Below are positions 1 to 5,346 of a stretch of 6,021 bases of DNA, in pieces. The notes under the pieces are model-generated. The model had not been told where the DNA came from. It ran no database searches and saw only the letters and a program-made list of their open reading frames with translations. A program made the translations under genes and the position numbers. How positions within the stretch are numbered: position 1 is the first letter of the stretch; each line of letters starts with the position of its first letter. Source of the DNA: Paracoccaceae bacterium (GTDB taxonomy: Bacteria; Pseudomonadota; Alphaproteobacteria; Rhodobacterales; Rhodobacteraceae); contig JABSSB010000058.1 in assembly GCA_013214715.1 (NCBI GenBank), positions 5,222-11,242 of the forward strand. Reading direction: 5' to 3'.

Positions 1-1305
1 GTTGTAGATGATGACGACAAGCGCCTGCCCCAGATCATGCAAGGCGAGCCCATCGCAAAGCGCGAGGTCACATCCGAGCAACATTTTACCCAGCCTCCGC
101 CACGATATACCGAGGCAACGCTCGTCAAGAAGATGGAAGAGCTCGGCATTGGGCGCCCGTCGACCTATGCTTCGATCGTCACAACGATCCAGGACCGGGA
201 ATATGTCCGTAAGGACAAGAACCGATTGATCCCCGAAGACAAGGGCAGGATCGTCACGATTTTCCTTCTGAATTTCTTCCGCACCTATGTTGGCTATGAA
301 TTCACGGCCAATCTGGAAGAAGAACTGGACGATGTCAGCGCGGGTGACCGCGATTACAAGGATCTGCTGGGAGGGTTCTGGCGCGATTTTTCGGCCGCGA
401 TATCCGAGACATCCGATCTGCGCATCACCGAAGTGCTGGACAAACTCGACGATGCGCTGGCCCCGCAACTCTACCCGCCGCGCGAAGATGGCGGTGACCC
501 GCGCCAATGCCCCTTGTGCAACGAGGGCAGCCTGCACCTGAAAACCTCGCGCACCGGCGGGTTTGTAGGCTGCAGCCGCTATCCCGACTGCCGTTACACG
601 CGTCCGATCTCGGGCGATGGTGAAGACAGCGGCGACCGCATTCTGGGCGAAGACCAGGGCGACGAGATCTCGCTCCGCTCAGGACGGTTTGGGCCCTATG
701 TGCAGCGTGGTGAAGTCACTGAAGACAACAAGAAGCCGCCGCGTGCCTCGTTGCCGAAGGGCTGGTCCAAGGATGACATGGACCTTGAAAAGGCGCTGAC
801 CCTGCTGAGCCTGCCGCGCGAAATCGGGATGCACCCTGACGGTGGGTTGATCAAATCGAACTTTGGCAGATTTGGCCCCTATATTATGCATCAATTGCCG
901 GATGAGCCAAAGCCGGTTTACGCCAATCTAAAAGACCCGGCTGATGTGTTTGATGTTGGTATGAACCGCGCAGTCGAACTTCTGGCAGAAAAGCGGGCCA
1001 ATCCGGGACGGGGTCGGCAGGCCGCGGCGAAACCGTTGAAAGAGCTTGGCGAGCACCCGAATGAAGGCGGGCCGGTGCAAGTTCTGGATGGACGGTATGG
1101 TCCCTACGTAAAATGGGGCAAGGTGAACGCCACCCTGCCCAAGGATACCAGCCCTGAAACGGTCACCATGGACATGGCGGTTGAACTGATCGACGCCAAA
1201 GCCGCGAAAGGCGGTAAGAAAAAGGCGGCTCCCAAAAAGAAGGCCGCCGCCAAGGCATCGGCGACCAAAAAGAAACCTGCGGCAAAGAAAGCCGCCAAAG
1301 GTTAA
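1..1305 (+). CDS. topA: DNA topoisomerase I (type IA), C-terminal part, 5' end outside window
   Basis: Cytoplasmic type IA topoisomerase that relaxes negatively supercoiled DNA by single-strand passage. Frame 1 is open from base 1 to the TAA at 1303-1305 (434 codons seen), so the start and the catalytic Tyr and Toprim regions lie upstream of the window. The segment RYTEATLVKKMEELGIGRPS followed by TYASIVTTIQDREYV (about 103-195) is the strongly conserved end of the cleavage core. A Cys4 zinc ribbon follows, with cysteines at 508-510, 517-519, 571-573 and 589-591. Three C-terminal repeats follow: GRFGPYVQ near 680-705, GRFGPYIM near 862-888 and GRYGPYVK near 1087-1113. The last 35 or so residues are Lys/Ala-rich, typical of a non-specific DNA-binding tail. 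The family and pathway are secure. No terminator is visible after the stop, and GNAT relic sequence begins at once. Confidence 0.97.
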   Translation, partial: VVDDDDKRLPQIMQGEPIAKREVTSEQHFTQPPPRYTEATLVKKMEELGIGRPSTYASIVTTIQDREYVRKDKNRLIPEDKGRIVTIFLLNFFRTYVGYEFTANLEEELDDVSAGDRDYKDLLGGFWRDFSAAISETSDLRITEVLDKLDDALAPQLYPPREDGGDPRQCPLCNEGSLHLKTSRTGGFVGCSRYPDCRYTRPISGDGEDSGDRILGEDQGDEISLRSGRFGPYVQRGEVTEDNKKPPRASLPKGWSKDDMDLEKALTLLSLPREIGMHPDGGLIKSNFGRFGPYIMHQLPDEPKPVYANLKDPADVFDVGMNRAVELLAEKRANPGRGRQAAAKPLKELGEHPNEGGPVQVLDGRYGPYVKWGKVNATLPKDTSPETVTMDMAVELIDAKAAKGGKKKAAPKKKAAAKASATKKKPAAKKAAKG

Positions 1306-1308
1306 GTC

Positions 1309-1916
1309 GTGACGCTGGACTTGCGGAAGGGCTTTGCCGAGCGGATCGATCGCATGCGGCCGCTCTTTATTGGCAGGCGTTTGACGGCAAGCTGAGCACA
1401 CTGCTGGGACCGGCAAAGCGGGGTCAAAGCGTGACGGCGCGGATGTTGGACCCGCGGTTCATGATCTGTGCCTATGACGGATCAAAGCTGTAAGGTCCGG
1501 CGGGCTACAAAGCGGCAGACGGCCAGATGGTTGATGGCGGATGGGCAGACTTGCGTGCCGAATTCAGTCTGCTCGGATGTCTTTGGCGCGCGCCGCTTCT
1601 TTCGCTTCTGTCACGAGGGACAACACCAGACGAATTGACGATGGACGGCATTTGCGTCGCGGCTGCAGCGCCCGGGCGCCGCGTTGGTACGACGTTGCTC
1701 AACGCCATCAAGGCCGAGGCCACCCGACAGGGCAAATCCCATCTGCGTCTTGATGTGATCGACAGCAATCCACGCGCGCGTGCCTTGTAGCTGCGCGACG
1801 GCTTTGTCCCGCAAGGGACGCAATCCATCGGCCCCTTGCGCCATATCTTTGGCTTTCGCAGCGCTGAACGAATGCTCTACCCGGTTCAGACCGCAGACCG
1901 TCCGCGACGTGATTGA
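1309..1916 (+). pseudogene. Degraded GNAT-family N-acetyltransferase gene
   Basis: Relic of an acetyl-CoA-dependent acetyltransferase of about 200 residues; the substrate is unknown. A GTG at 1309 opens a frame reading VTLDLRKGFAERIDRMRPL. At about 1362-1368 the coding frame shifts (one base lost or two gained) and goes on as YWQAFDGKLSTLLGPAKRGQ. That frame has an in-frame TAA at 1491-1493 and a TAG at 1788-1790, yet protein-like sequence continues through both. The TAG sits exactly where the conserved GNAT Tyr is expected (ARAL-stop-LRDGF against ARALYLRDGF). The CoA loop reads VAAAAPGRRVGTTLL, where R-G-x-G-x-G would be expected, so two motif residues also appear changed. The relic frame ends at TGA 1914-1916. 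It lies three bases after topA on the same strand, so it probably once was a topA-linked gene. The start is uncertain. Sequencing error could explain one lesion but hardly all of them. Confidence 0.85.
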
Positions 1917-1971
1917 CTTCGCCGCGACGCGGCGTCACAACCTCTGGCGAGACGCCCCTGAGGAGTGAGAG

Positions 1972-2676
1972 ATGAAGAAAATCTACCCCAATGCAGCCGC
2001 GGCGCTGGATGGATTGCTGTTTGACGGCATGTTCATCGCGGCCGGAGGCTTTGGCCTGTGCGGCATTCCTGAATTGCTGCTCGATGCGATCAAGGATGCA
2101 GGCACCAAAGATCTGACCTTTGCCTCGAATAATGCGGGCGTGGATGATTTCGGCATCGGCATTTTGCTGCAGACGCGCCAGGTGAAAAAGATGATCTCGT
2201 CCTATGTGGGCGAAAACGCCGAATTCATGCGCCAATATCTCAGCGGAGAGCTTGAGCTGGAGTTCAATCCTCAAGGCACCTTGGCCGAGCGGATGCGCGC
2301 CGGTGGCGCGGGCATTCCGGGCTTTTACACCAAGACTGGGGTCGGCACGGTCATCGCCGAAGGCAAGGAGCATAAAGAGTTCCGCGGTGAGACCTACATC
2401 ATGGAAGAGGGCATCTTTGCCGATTTGGCCATTGTGAAAGCTTGGAAAGCGGACGAGACCGGCAATTTGGTGTTCCGCAAGACCGCACGCAACTTCAACC
2501 TGCCCGCCGCGACCTGCGGCAAGACCTGCGTGGTCGAGGTGGAAGAAATCGTGCCCACCGGCTCGCTGGATCCCGATACGATCCACCTGCCAGGCATCTA
2601 CGTGCATCGCATCATTCAGGGCGAGCATGAAAAACGCATTGAACAGCGCACCACGCGCAAGCGGGAGGAAGCCTAA
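1972..2676 (+). CDS. scoA: 3-oxoacid CoA-transferase, subunit A
   Basis: Alpha subunit of a family I CoA-transferase (SCOT type) that moves CoA between succinyl-CoA and a 3-oxoacid such as acetoacetate, linking ketone or polyhydroxybutyrate breakdown products to central metabolism. The 234 residues match the usual subunit length. Residues 18-33, DGMFIAAGGFGLCGIP, fit the CoA-transferase signature 1. GAGIPGFYT (112-120) followed by GVGT and the HLPGIYVHRI stretch near 205-214 are further family hallmarks. The ATG is supported by AGGAG at 1961-1965, six bases upstream. The TAA overlaps the scoB ATG by one base (TAATG), which suggests translational coupling and a 1:1 subunit ratio. Closely related subunits handle 3-oxoadipate (pcaI) or acetoacetate with acetyl-CoA (atoD). 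The SCOT-like length and sequence favour scoA, and no catabolic neighbour points to pcaI, but the exact acid is inferred. Confidence 0.93.
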   Translation: MKKIYPNAAAALDGLLFDGMFIAAGGFGLCGIPELLLDAIKDAGTKDLTFASNNAGVDDFGIGILLQTRQVKKMISSYVGENAEFMRQYLSGELELEFNPQGTLAERMRAGGAGIPGFYTKTGVGTVIAEGKEHKEFRGETYIMEEGIFADLAIVKAWKADETGNLVFRKTARNFNLPAATCGKTCVVEVEEIVPTGSLDPDTIHLPGIYVHRIIQGEHEKRIEQRTTRKREEA

Positions 2677-3305
2677 TGTCCTGGGATCGCAATCAGATGG
2701 CGGCCCGCGCCGCGCAAGAACTTCAGGATGGCTGGTACGTGAACCTTGGCATCGGGATCCCGACGCTTGTGTCCAATTACATCCCCGACGGGGTCGAAGT
2801 CACGCTGCAGTCAGAAAACGGTATGCTGGGCATGGGTCCGTTTCCTTATGAGGGTGAAGAAGACCCCGACCTGATCAATGCCGGCAAGCAGACGATCACT
2901 GAATTGCCGCAGACCGCCTATTTCGACAGCGCGACATCCTTTGCGATGATCCGCGGCGGCAAGATCGCGATGGCGATCCTGGGCGCGATGGAAGTGGCCG
3001 AAAATGGCGATCTCGCCAATTGGATGATCCCGGGCAAGCTGGTCAAAGGCATGGGCGGCGCGATGGATCTGGTGGCTGGGGTTGGCCGTGTGGTGGTCGT
3101 GATGGATCACACCAACAAGCATGGCGAGTCCAAAGTGCTGAAGGAATGTACATTGCCCCTGACCGGCAAAAGCGTTGTTGATCGGATCATCACCAATCTG
3201 GGCGTGCTGGATGTGGTGGAAGGCGGTCTGAAGATCGTCGAGACGGCAGATGGGGTGACCGAAGAGGAGCTTCGCGCCGCCACATTGGCCACCATCGTCG
3301 ACTGA
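2676..3305 (+). CDS. scoB: 3-oxoacid CoA-transferase, subunit B
   Basis: Beta subunit of the same CoA-transferase, carrying the catalytic residue. The 209 residues are a normal length. QSENG at residues 45-49 is CoA-transferase signature 2, and Glu47 is the expected nucleophile that forms the enzyme-CoA thioester. NLGIGIPT (23-30), the GKIAMAILGAMEV block near 104-110 and the KGMGGAMDLVAGV stretch are family-typical. GGGAGG at 2663-2668 lies seven bases before the ATG, inside the last codons of scoA, so ribosomes can start independently as well as by coupling across the TAATG overlap. With scoA it should form a cytosolic heteromeric enzyme. The gene ends IVD and is followed 13 bases later by a strong inverted repeat that may close the transcript. 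The family is certain; the substrate choice is inferred, as for scoA. Confidence 0.94.
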   Translation: MSWDRNQMAARAAQELQDGWYVNLGIGIPTLVSNYIPDGVEVTLQSENGMLGMGPFPYEGEEDPDLINAGKQTITELPQTAYFDSATSFAMIRGGKIAMAILGAMEVAENGDLANWMIPGKLVKGMGGAMDLVAGVGRVVVVMDHTNKHGESKVLKECTLPLTGKSVVDRIITNLGVLDVVEGGLKIVETADGVTEEELRAATLATIVD

Positions 3306-3318
3306 GCCCTTGTTTAGC

Positions 3319-3357
3319 TACGGCGCCTCCTTTGAGCCAATCAAAGCAGGCGCCGTA
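3319..3357 (+). promoter_or_regulatory. Long inverted repeat ending on the start codon of the next gene
   Basis: The arms TACGGCGCCTCCTTTGA (3319-3335) and TCAAAGCAGGCGCCGTA (3341-3357) pair over 17 positions with one mismatch around a GCCAA loop. The right arm contains AGCAGG (3345-3350), the only Shine-Dalgarno-like sequence for the following gene, and its last base is the A of that gene's ATG. No T-run follows on either strand, so it is not a classical intrinsic terminator. It could protect the scoAB mRNA 3' end, stop transcription with Rho, or block translation of the downstream gene unless melted. The sequence shows the repeat; its role is inferred. Confidence 0.7.
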
Positions 3358-3641
3358 TGACAGACGACATCACACATGAAGACAGCGGCTCGAAGGGCCG
3401 CTATGTCCTGCGGCGCGACGGGTCCGAAGCCGAACTGACCTATTTCCACAGCTCGTCCACCATGATCATTGCCAATCACACCGGTGTGCCCGATGAAATG
3501 CGCGGCACAGGGGCGGGTTTGATGCTGATTGGGCGTCTGGTGGCAGATGCGTGGGCGGGCGGCTACAAAATCATGGCGCTTTGCCCGTTTGTGCGCAGCC
3601 AAACGCAAAAACACCCGGAATGGGCGGACGCTTTTGTCTGA
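3357..3641 (+). CDS. Small GNAT-like N-acetyltransferase (COG2388 type)
   Basis: Compact 94-residue protein of the short GNAT-like acetyltransferase group. Such proteins keep the acetyl-CoA-binding core but lack the N-terminal half of normal GNATs; the substrate is unknown. Residues 44-60, VPDEMRGTGAGLMLIGR, contain the RGTGAG pyrophosphate-binding loop (49-54), and GYKIMALCPFVRSQTQKHPE (69-88) is the typical C-terminal strand and tail with Cys76, Tyr/Phe and Pro positions of this group. Residues 12-40 look like the usual beta-hairpin (KGRYVLRRDGSEAELTYF). The ATG is the first in frame, and its only ribosome-binding candidate (AGCAGG) lies inside the hairpin ending at this codon. It is the last plus-strand gene before a convergent lytic transglycosylase gene. 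It is intact, unlike the unrelated larger GNAT relic after topA. The family call is good; the function is open. Confidence 0.85.
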   Translation: MTDDITHEDSGSKGRYVLRRDGSEAELTYFHSSSTMIIANHTGVPDEMRGTGAGLMLIGRLVADAWAGGYKIMALCPFVRSQTQKHPEWADAFV

Positions 3642-3666
3642 CACAGCCAGGCTGAACTCTGCGTAG

Positions 3667-3684
3667 GGCGGGGTTCACCCCGCC
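3667..3684. terminator. G+C-rich hairpin between convergent genes, possible bidirectional terminator
   Basis: GGCGGGG (3667-3673) and CCCCGCC (3678-3684) pair perfectly around TTCA. It sits in the 53-base gap between the small GNAT gene and the end of the minus-strand lytic transglycosylase gene, where a shared terminator is expected. Neither side has a T-run, so termination would not be textbook. It may equally be a copy of a dispersed palindromic repeat; I recall similar short G+C-rich palindromes between genes in this family but cannot verify that here. Confidence 0.5.
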
Positions 3685-3694
3685 GTCACCCTGA

Positions 3695-4546
3695 TTATTG
3701 CTGCATCGTCACAAAGACGCAGCCATCCGACACCAGCTCAGGCGGGGTCGCACACAGGGCGCGAGCGACCTCAAACGCGGCCAGCACCTTTGGGACATAA
3801 TCACGCGTTTCCGCGAAAGGCGGCACGCCATCATATTTGCGTACAGCGCCTTCACCGGCGTTATAGCTAGCCAAAACCATCATCGGGTCGCCGTCAAATT
3901 CTTCCATCAGCCATTCCAGATAAGCGACACCACCCGAAATATTCTGTCGCGGATCAAAACTGTCGGAAACACCAAACCGCCGGGCCGTGGCAGGCATCAA
4001 CTGCATAAGCCCCTGCGCGCCGGCATGACTTACGGCGCGGACACGCCCCGCCGATTCCACCGCAATCACCGCCAACACCAAGGCCGGAGAGATGTTTGTG
4101 CCCACTGTCGAGGTGAGGATCGGAACGCCATGCGCGACGGCAATATCCTGCATCGTCTGCAAGCGCGGGCGGCGCACCTCTTCCATCCGCGCCAATACAT
4201 CCATCGCCAGCGTCAGCCGACCGGGACGAGTGTCCGCGCGGCTGGGCGAGATTTGATCCCAGAAATCCCGATGCTCTTCGACAATCACATCCGGTTGGAC
4301 GGACACCGTTTCTATCCTGTCTCCAGAAACATCCTCCACCGGACCTTGGTCTGCTATGCTGGGCACATTGATCTGCACAGTGATCCGCCGCGCAGTATCT
4401 GCGTCAGGCACGAGGGATGTGCGCGACTCGACGGTCGGAAACGGCGGCGGCGCCGGAGCTTCGGTCGGTAGCACGATGTCTTCCGCCTGCGCCATGCTCG
4501 CCAAAAACGCAAAGCATCCCGCAAATCCCCATAGCGCGCGCGTCAT
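3695..4546 (-). CDS. Exported SLT-domain lytic transglycosylase
   Basis: Periplasmic peptidoglycan lytic transglycosylase that cleaves the MurNAc-GlcNAc bond with formation of 1,6-anhydro-MurNAc. The 283 residues start at the ATG (minus strand, 4546-4544), preceded by GAGGTGGGG at 4549-4557. An upstream in-frame TTG at 4561 is rejected because it would place that ribosome site inside the gene. Residues 1-21 form a signal peptide (MTRALWGFAGCFAFLASMAQA) with cleavage expected after AQA. A Pro-rich linker follows at 29-38 and a region of no recognised fold to about 110. The catalytic SLT domain covers about 152-262: AVIAVESAGR with catalytic Glu164, then GAQGLMQLMPATARRFGV (176-193), NISGGVAYLEWL (202-213) and ASYNAGEGAVRKYDGVPPF (226-244). 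Two cysteines (265 and 276) near the C-terminus could form a disulfide. It is transcribed away from the pilin genes. Assistance to pilus assembly is possible but rests on position alone. Confidence 0.92.
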   Translation of the reverse strand: MTRALWGFAGCFAFLASMAQAEDIVLPTEAPAPPPFPTVESRTSLVPDADTARRITVQINVPSIADQGPVEDVSGDRIETVSVQPDVIVEEHRDFWDQISPSRADTRPGRLTLAMDVLARMEEVRRPRLQTMQDIAVAHGVPILTSTVGTNISPALVLAVIAVESAGRVRAVSHAGAQGLMQLMPATARRFGVSDSFDPRQNISGGVAYLEWLMEEFDGDPMMVLASYNAGEGAVRKYDGVPPFAETRDYVPKVLAAFEVARALCATPPELVSDGCVFVTMQQ

Positions 4547-4548
4547 GT

Positions 4549-4557
4549 CCCCACCTC
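4549..4557 (-). promoter_or_regulatory. Ribosome-binding site fixing the lytic transglycosylase start
   Basis: On the minus strand GAGGTGGGG stands two bases before ATG 4546. The ATG, not the TTG at 4561 upstream of it, also gives a compact and normal signal peptide. Confidence 0.65.
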
Positions 4558-4740
4558 GCAAAACGAATCTCTTTCAGACTCAGGAGGCGCACGCAAAACA
4601 CGAACTGAATCGCGCTCCGATTGCACCTAACCCTTGTGAGAGGACTTATATACTTAAGTATGGCATTCAGATGCCCGCCCCCGCCACAGTTTCGCCAAAA
4701 ATAGCCGCAGCCAGCGGGCCATTTCAAATTAATTTACCAA

Positions 4741-4768
4741 TTGAACCACTAATTCATGTGGTTATAGG
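4741..4768 (+). promoter_or_regulatory. Candidate sigma-70-type promoter of the first pilin gene with an internal inverted repeat
   Basis: TTGAAC (4741-4746) and TATAGG (4763-4768) are 16 bases apart, each matching four of six consensus bases. The inverted repeat AACCAC-N8-GTGGTT (4744-4763) fills the spacer, the position of a repressor or activator operator. If used, the transcript would start near 4775 and carry a leader of about 165 bases. This is the best candidate seen, but short A+T-rich matches of this quality occur by chance. Confidence 0.3.
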
Positions 4769-4858
4769 CATTTCCTCATCAAGGTCTTGGGAAGACGCGC
4801 GGCTTGCAAATTCGCGCCGCAATACCGCCCAATTCCTCCGGTCTATTTTGGTCATGCC

Positions 4859-4876
4859 GCGAAGGGGGGGCTTCGC
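4859..4876 (+). promoter_or_regulatory. Leader hairpin with a G7 run upstream of the first pilin
   Basis: GCGAAG (4859-4864) pairs with CTTCGC (4871-4876) around a GGGGGG loop; together with the last stem base this makes seven consecutive G residues (4864-4870). It lies 66 bases before the pilin ATG, in the presumed mRNA leader. It could be an mRNA stability or protein-binding element. The G-run is also a site prone to slippage. Confidence 0.4.
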
Positions 4877-4902
4877 AAAGGATGACCCGATATGCGGCGC
4901 GA

Positions 4903-4920
4903 CTGAACCTGAAACTGAAT
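4903..4920 (+). repeat. Three tandem CTGAA-N hexamers before the pilin ribosome site
   Basis: CTGAAC starts at 4903 and CTGAAA at 4909, and CTGAAT follows at 4915, exactly six bases apart. A fourth CTGAA (4937-4941) directly abuts the pilin ATG. The array flanks the ribosome-binding site GGAGG (4929-4933). It may be chance or a binding site for an RNA-binding regulator. Confidence 0.45.
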
Positions 4921-4941
4921 TATCCCTTGGAGGGGACTGAA

Positions 4942-5178
4942 ATGCTCAAGCTGTTCAAGAAATTCCGCGCAGACGACTCCGGTGCCGTAACTGTCGACTG
5001 GGTCGTGCTGACCGCTGCTGTGATCGCTCTGGCCGGTGTGGCGTATAGCCAAATCCGCGGCAACACCGAAACACTCGCAACAACCATCGCCGAACAGATC
5101 GAGGGCGTCAACAGTGCCACCGGCCTGACAGGCGCCGGTGCTAGCATCATCGGATCCGCAGCTTCTTCTGGGAACTAG
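4942..5178 (+). CDS. Flp-like type IVb prepilin, first copy
   Basis: Small 78-residue prepilin, the likely fibre subunit of a Tad/Flp pilus. It has a charged leader (MLKLFKKFRADDSG, 1-14), a predicted prepilin-peptidase cut after Gly14, then a hydrophobic helix AVTVDWVVLTAAVIALAGVA (15-34) and a short polar Gly/Ser/Ala-rich tail. The mature protein would be 64 residues. Classical Flp pilins have Glu at +5 and Tyr at +6 of the mature chain; here these are Asp19 and Trp20. The ATG has GGAGG at 4929-4933, eight bases upstream. An in-frame ATG at 4804 would bury that site and the leader and is rejected. A similar gene follows, then cpaB, which supports the pilin call. An intrinsic terminator at 5273-5309 probably ends most transcripts here, which fits a high-level single-gene message. 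The exact pilin class is inferred from motif and context. Confidence 0.82.
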   Translation: MLKLFKKFRADDSGAVTVDWVVLTAAVIALAGVAYSQIRGNTETLATTIAEQIEGVNSATGLTGAGASIIGSAASSGN

Positions 5179-5189
5179 GTTCTAAAATC

Positions 5190-5251
5190 ATCGACTAATG
5201 TCGATTGGCCCCGTCTGAGGGTCTGAACGGAAAAACAACGGTCAGAGGGCC
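5190..5251 (+). promoter_or_regulatory. Two successive hairpins downstream of the first pilin gene
   Basis: ATCGAC (5190-5195) pairs perfectly with GTCGAT (5200-5205) around TAAT. Directly after it, GGCCC (5207-5211) plus TCTGA (5214-5218) pairs with TCAGAGGGCC (5242-5251), leaving a CG bulge and a 23-base loop. An alternative pairing, AACGGT (5237-5242) with ACCGTT (5255-5260), competes with the second hairpin. Together with the terminator at 5273 this makes a fully structured 3' region. It could protect the pilin message or modulate readthrough. No known riboswitch is recognised. Confidence 0.5.
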
Positions 5252-5272
5252 GACACCGTTCCGCGTAGCGCA

Positions 5273-5309
5273 AAAGCTGCGCCCTTCCTTGGGCGCAGCT
5301 TTATTTCTT
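5273..5309 (+). terminator. Intrinsic terminator between the two pilin genes
   Basis: AAAGCTGCGCCC (5273-5284) pairs perfectly over 12 bases with GGGCGCAGCTTT (5291-5302) around TTCCTT and runs into a T-rich tail (TTTATTTCTT, 5300-5309). It is the clearest rho-independent terminator in the window. It lies 95 bases after the first pilin stop and 37 bases before the second pilin ATG, so the second pilin and cpaB depend on readthrough or on their own promoter. Confidence 0.88.
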
Positions 5310-5333
5310 AATGCCTCTGCCACGTCTTTCCCT

Positions 5334-5339
5334 GAGGGG
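5334..5339 (+). promoter_or_regulatory. Ribosome-binding site fixing the second pilin start
   Basis: GAGGGG stands seven bases before ATG 5347. The earlier in-frame ATG at 5311 follows the terminator T-run directly and has no ribosome site of its own, so 5347 is chosen. Confidence 0.75.
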
Positions 5340-5346
5340 TAAAATT

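Larger units (their letters stand above)
4547..4941. other. Divergent intergenic control region between lytic transglycosylase and first pilin gene
   Basis: This 395-base gap has no credible gene: the open frames crossing it are continuations of frames antisense to the transglycosylase or of the pilin frame, and their translations look like no protein. It is more A+T-rich than its surroundings at about 4640-4770. It holds a 12-base palindrome (ATACTTAAGTAT, 4650-4661), a 10-base palindrome (AAATTAATTT, 4726-4735), an AACCAC/GTGGTT inverted repeat (4744-4763), a hairpin with a G7 run (4859-4876) and three head-to-tail CTGAA-N hexamers (4903-4920). It must contain the promoters for both flanking genes. 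For the minus-strand gene, TATATA or TATAAG on that strand at 4645-4652 could be a -10 element, but no good -35 is seen. Confidence 0.6.

Noticed and set aside
7..21. DDDDK sequence resembling an enteropeptidase tag site
   Set aside because: It sits in a continuous natural topA frame in an acidic loop; there is no other sign of cloning vector sequence.
1197..1302. Lys/Ala-rich low-complexity tail of TopA as a foreign or repeat element
   Set aside because: Such basic tails are common at the C-terminus of TopA in G+C-rich bacteria and the frame is continuous.
1491..1790. Stop-codon readthrough or recoding in the GNAT relic
   Set aside because: Two different stops plus a frameshift and motif damage in one gene are better explained by decay.
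1708..2628. 306-codon minus-strand open frame opposite scoA
   Set aside because: It is antisense to a clear scoA with full motifs; the translation is His/Arg/Gly-rich and typical of shadow frames in G+C-rich DNA.
3698..4471. 257-codon plus-strand open frame opposite the lytic transglycosylase
   Set aside because: The minus-strand frame has a signal peptide and all SLT motifs; this one has none and is His/Arg-rich.
4356..4940. 194-codon plus-strand open frame covering the divergent gap
   Set aside because: It begins inside the antisense of the transglycosylase, has no ribosome site or recognisable domain, and ends just before the pilin ATG.
4804..4941. N-terminal extension of the first pilin to ATG 4804
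   Set aside because: It would bury the GGAGG site and give a leader of about 60 residues unlike any Flp prepilin; 4942 is well supported.
5311..5346. Start of the second pilin at ATG 5311
   Set aside because: It directly follows the terminator T-run with no ribosome site; ATG 5347 has GAGGGG at proper spacing.
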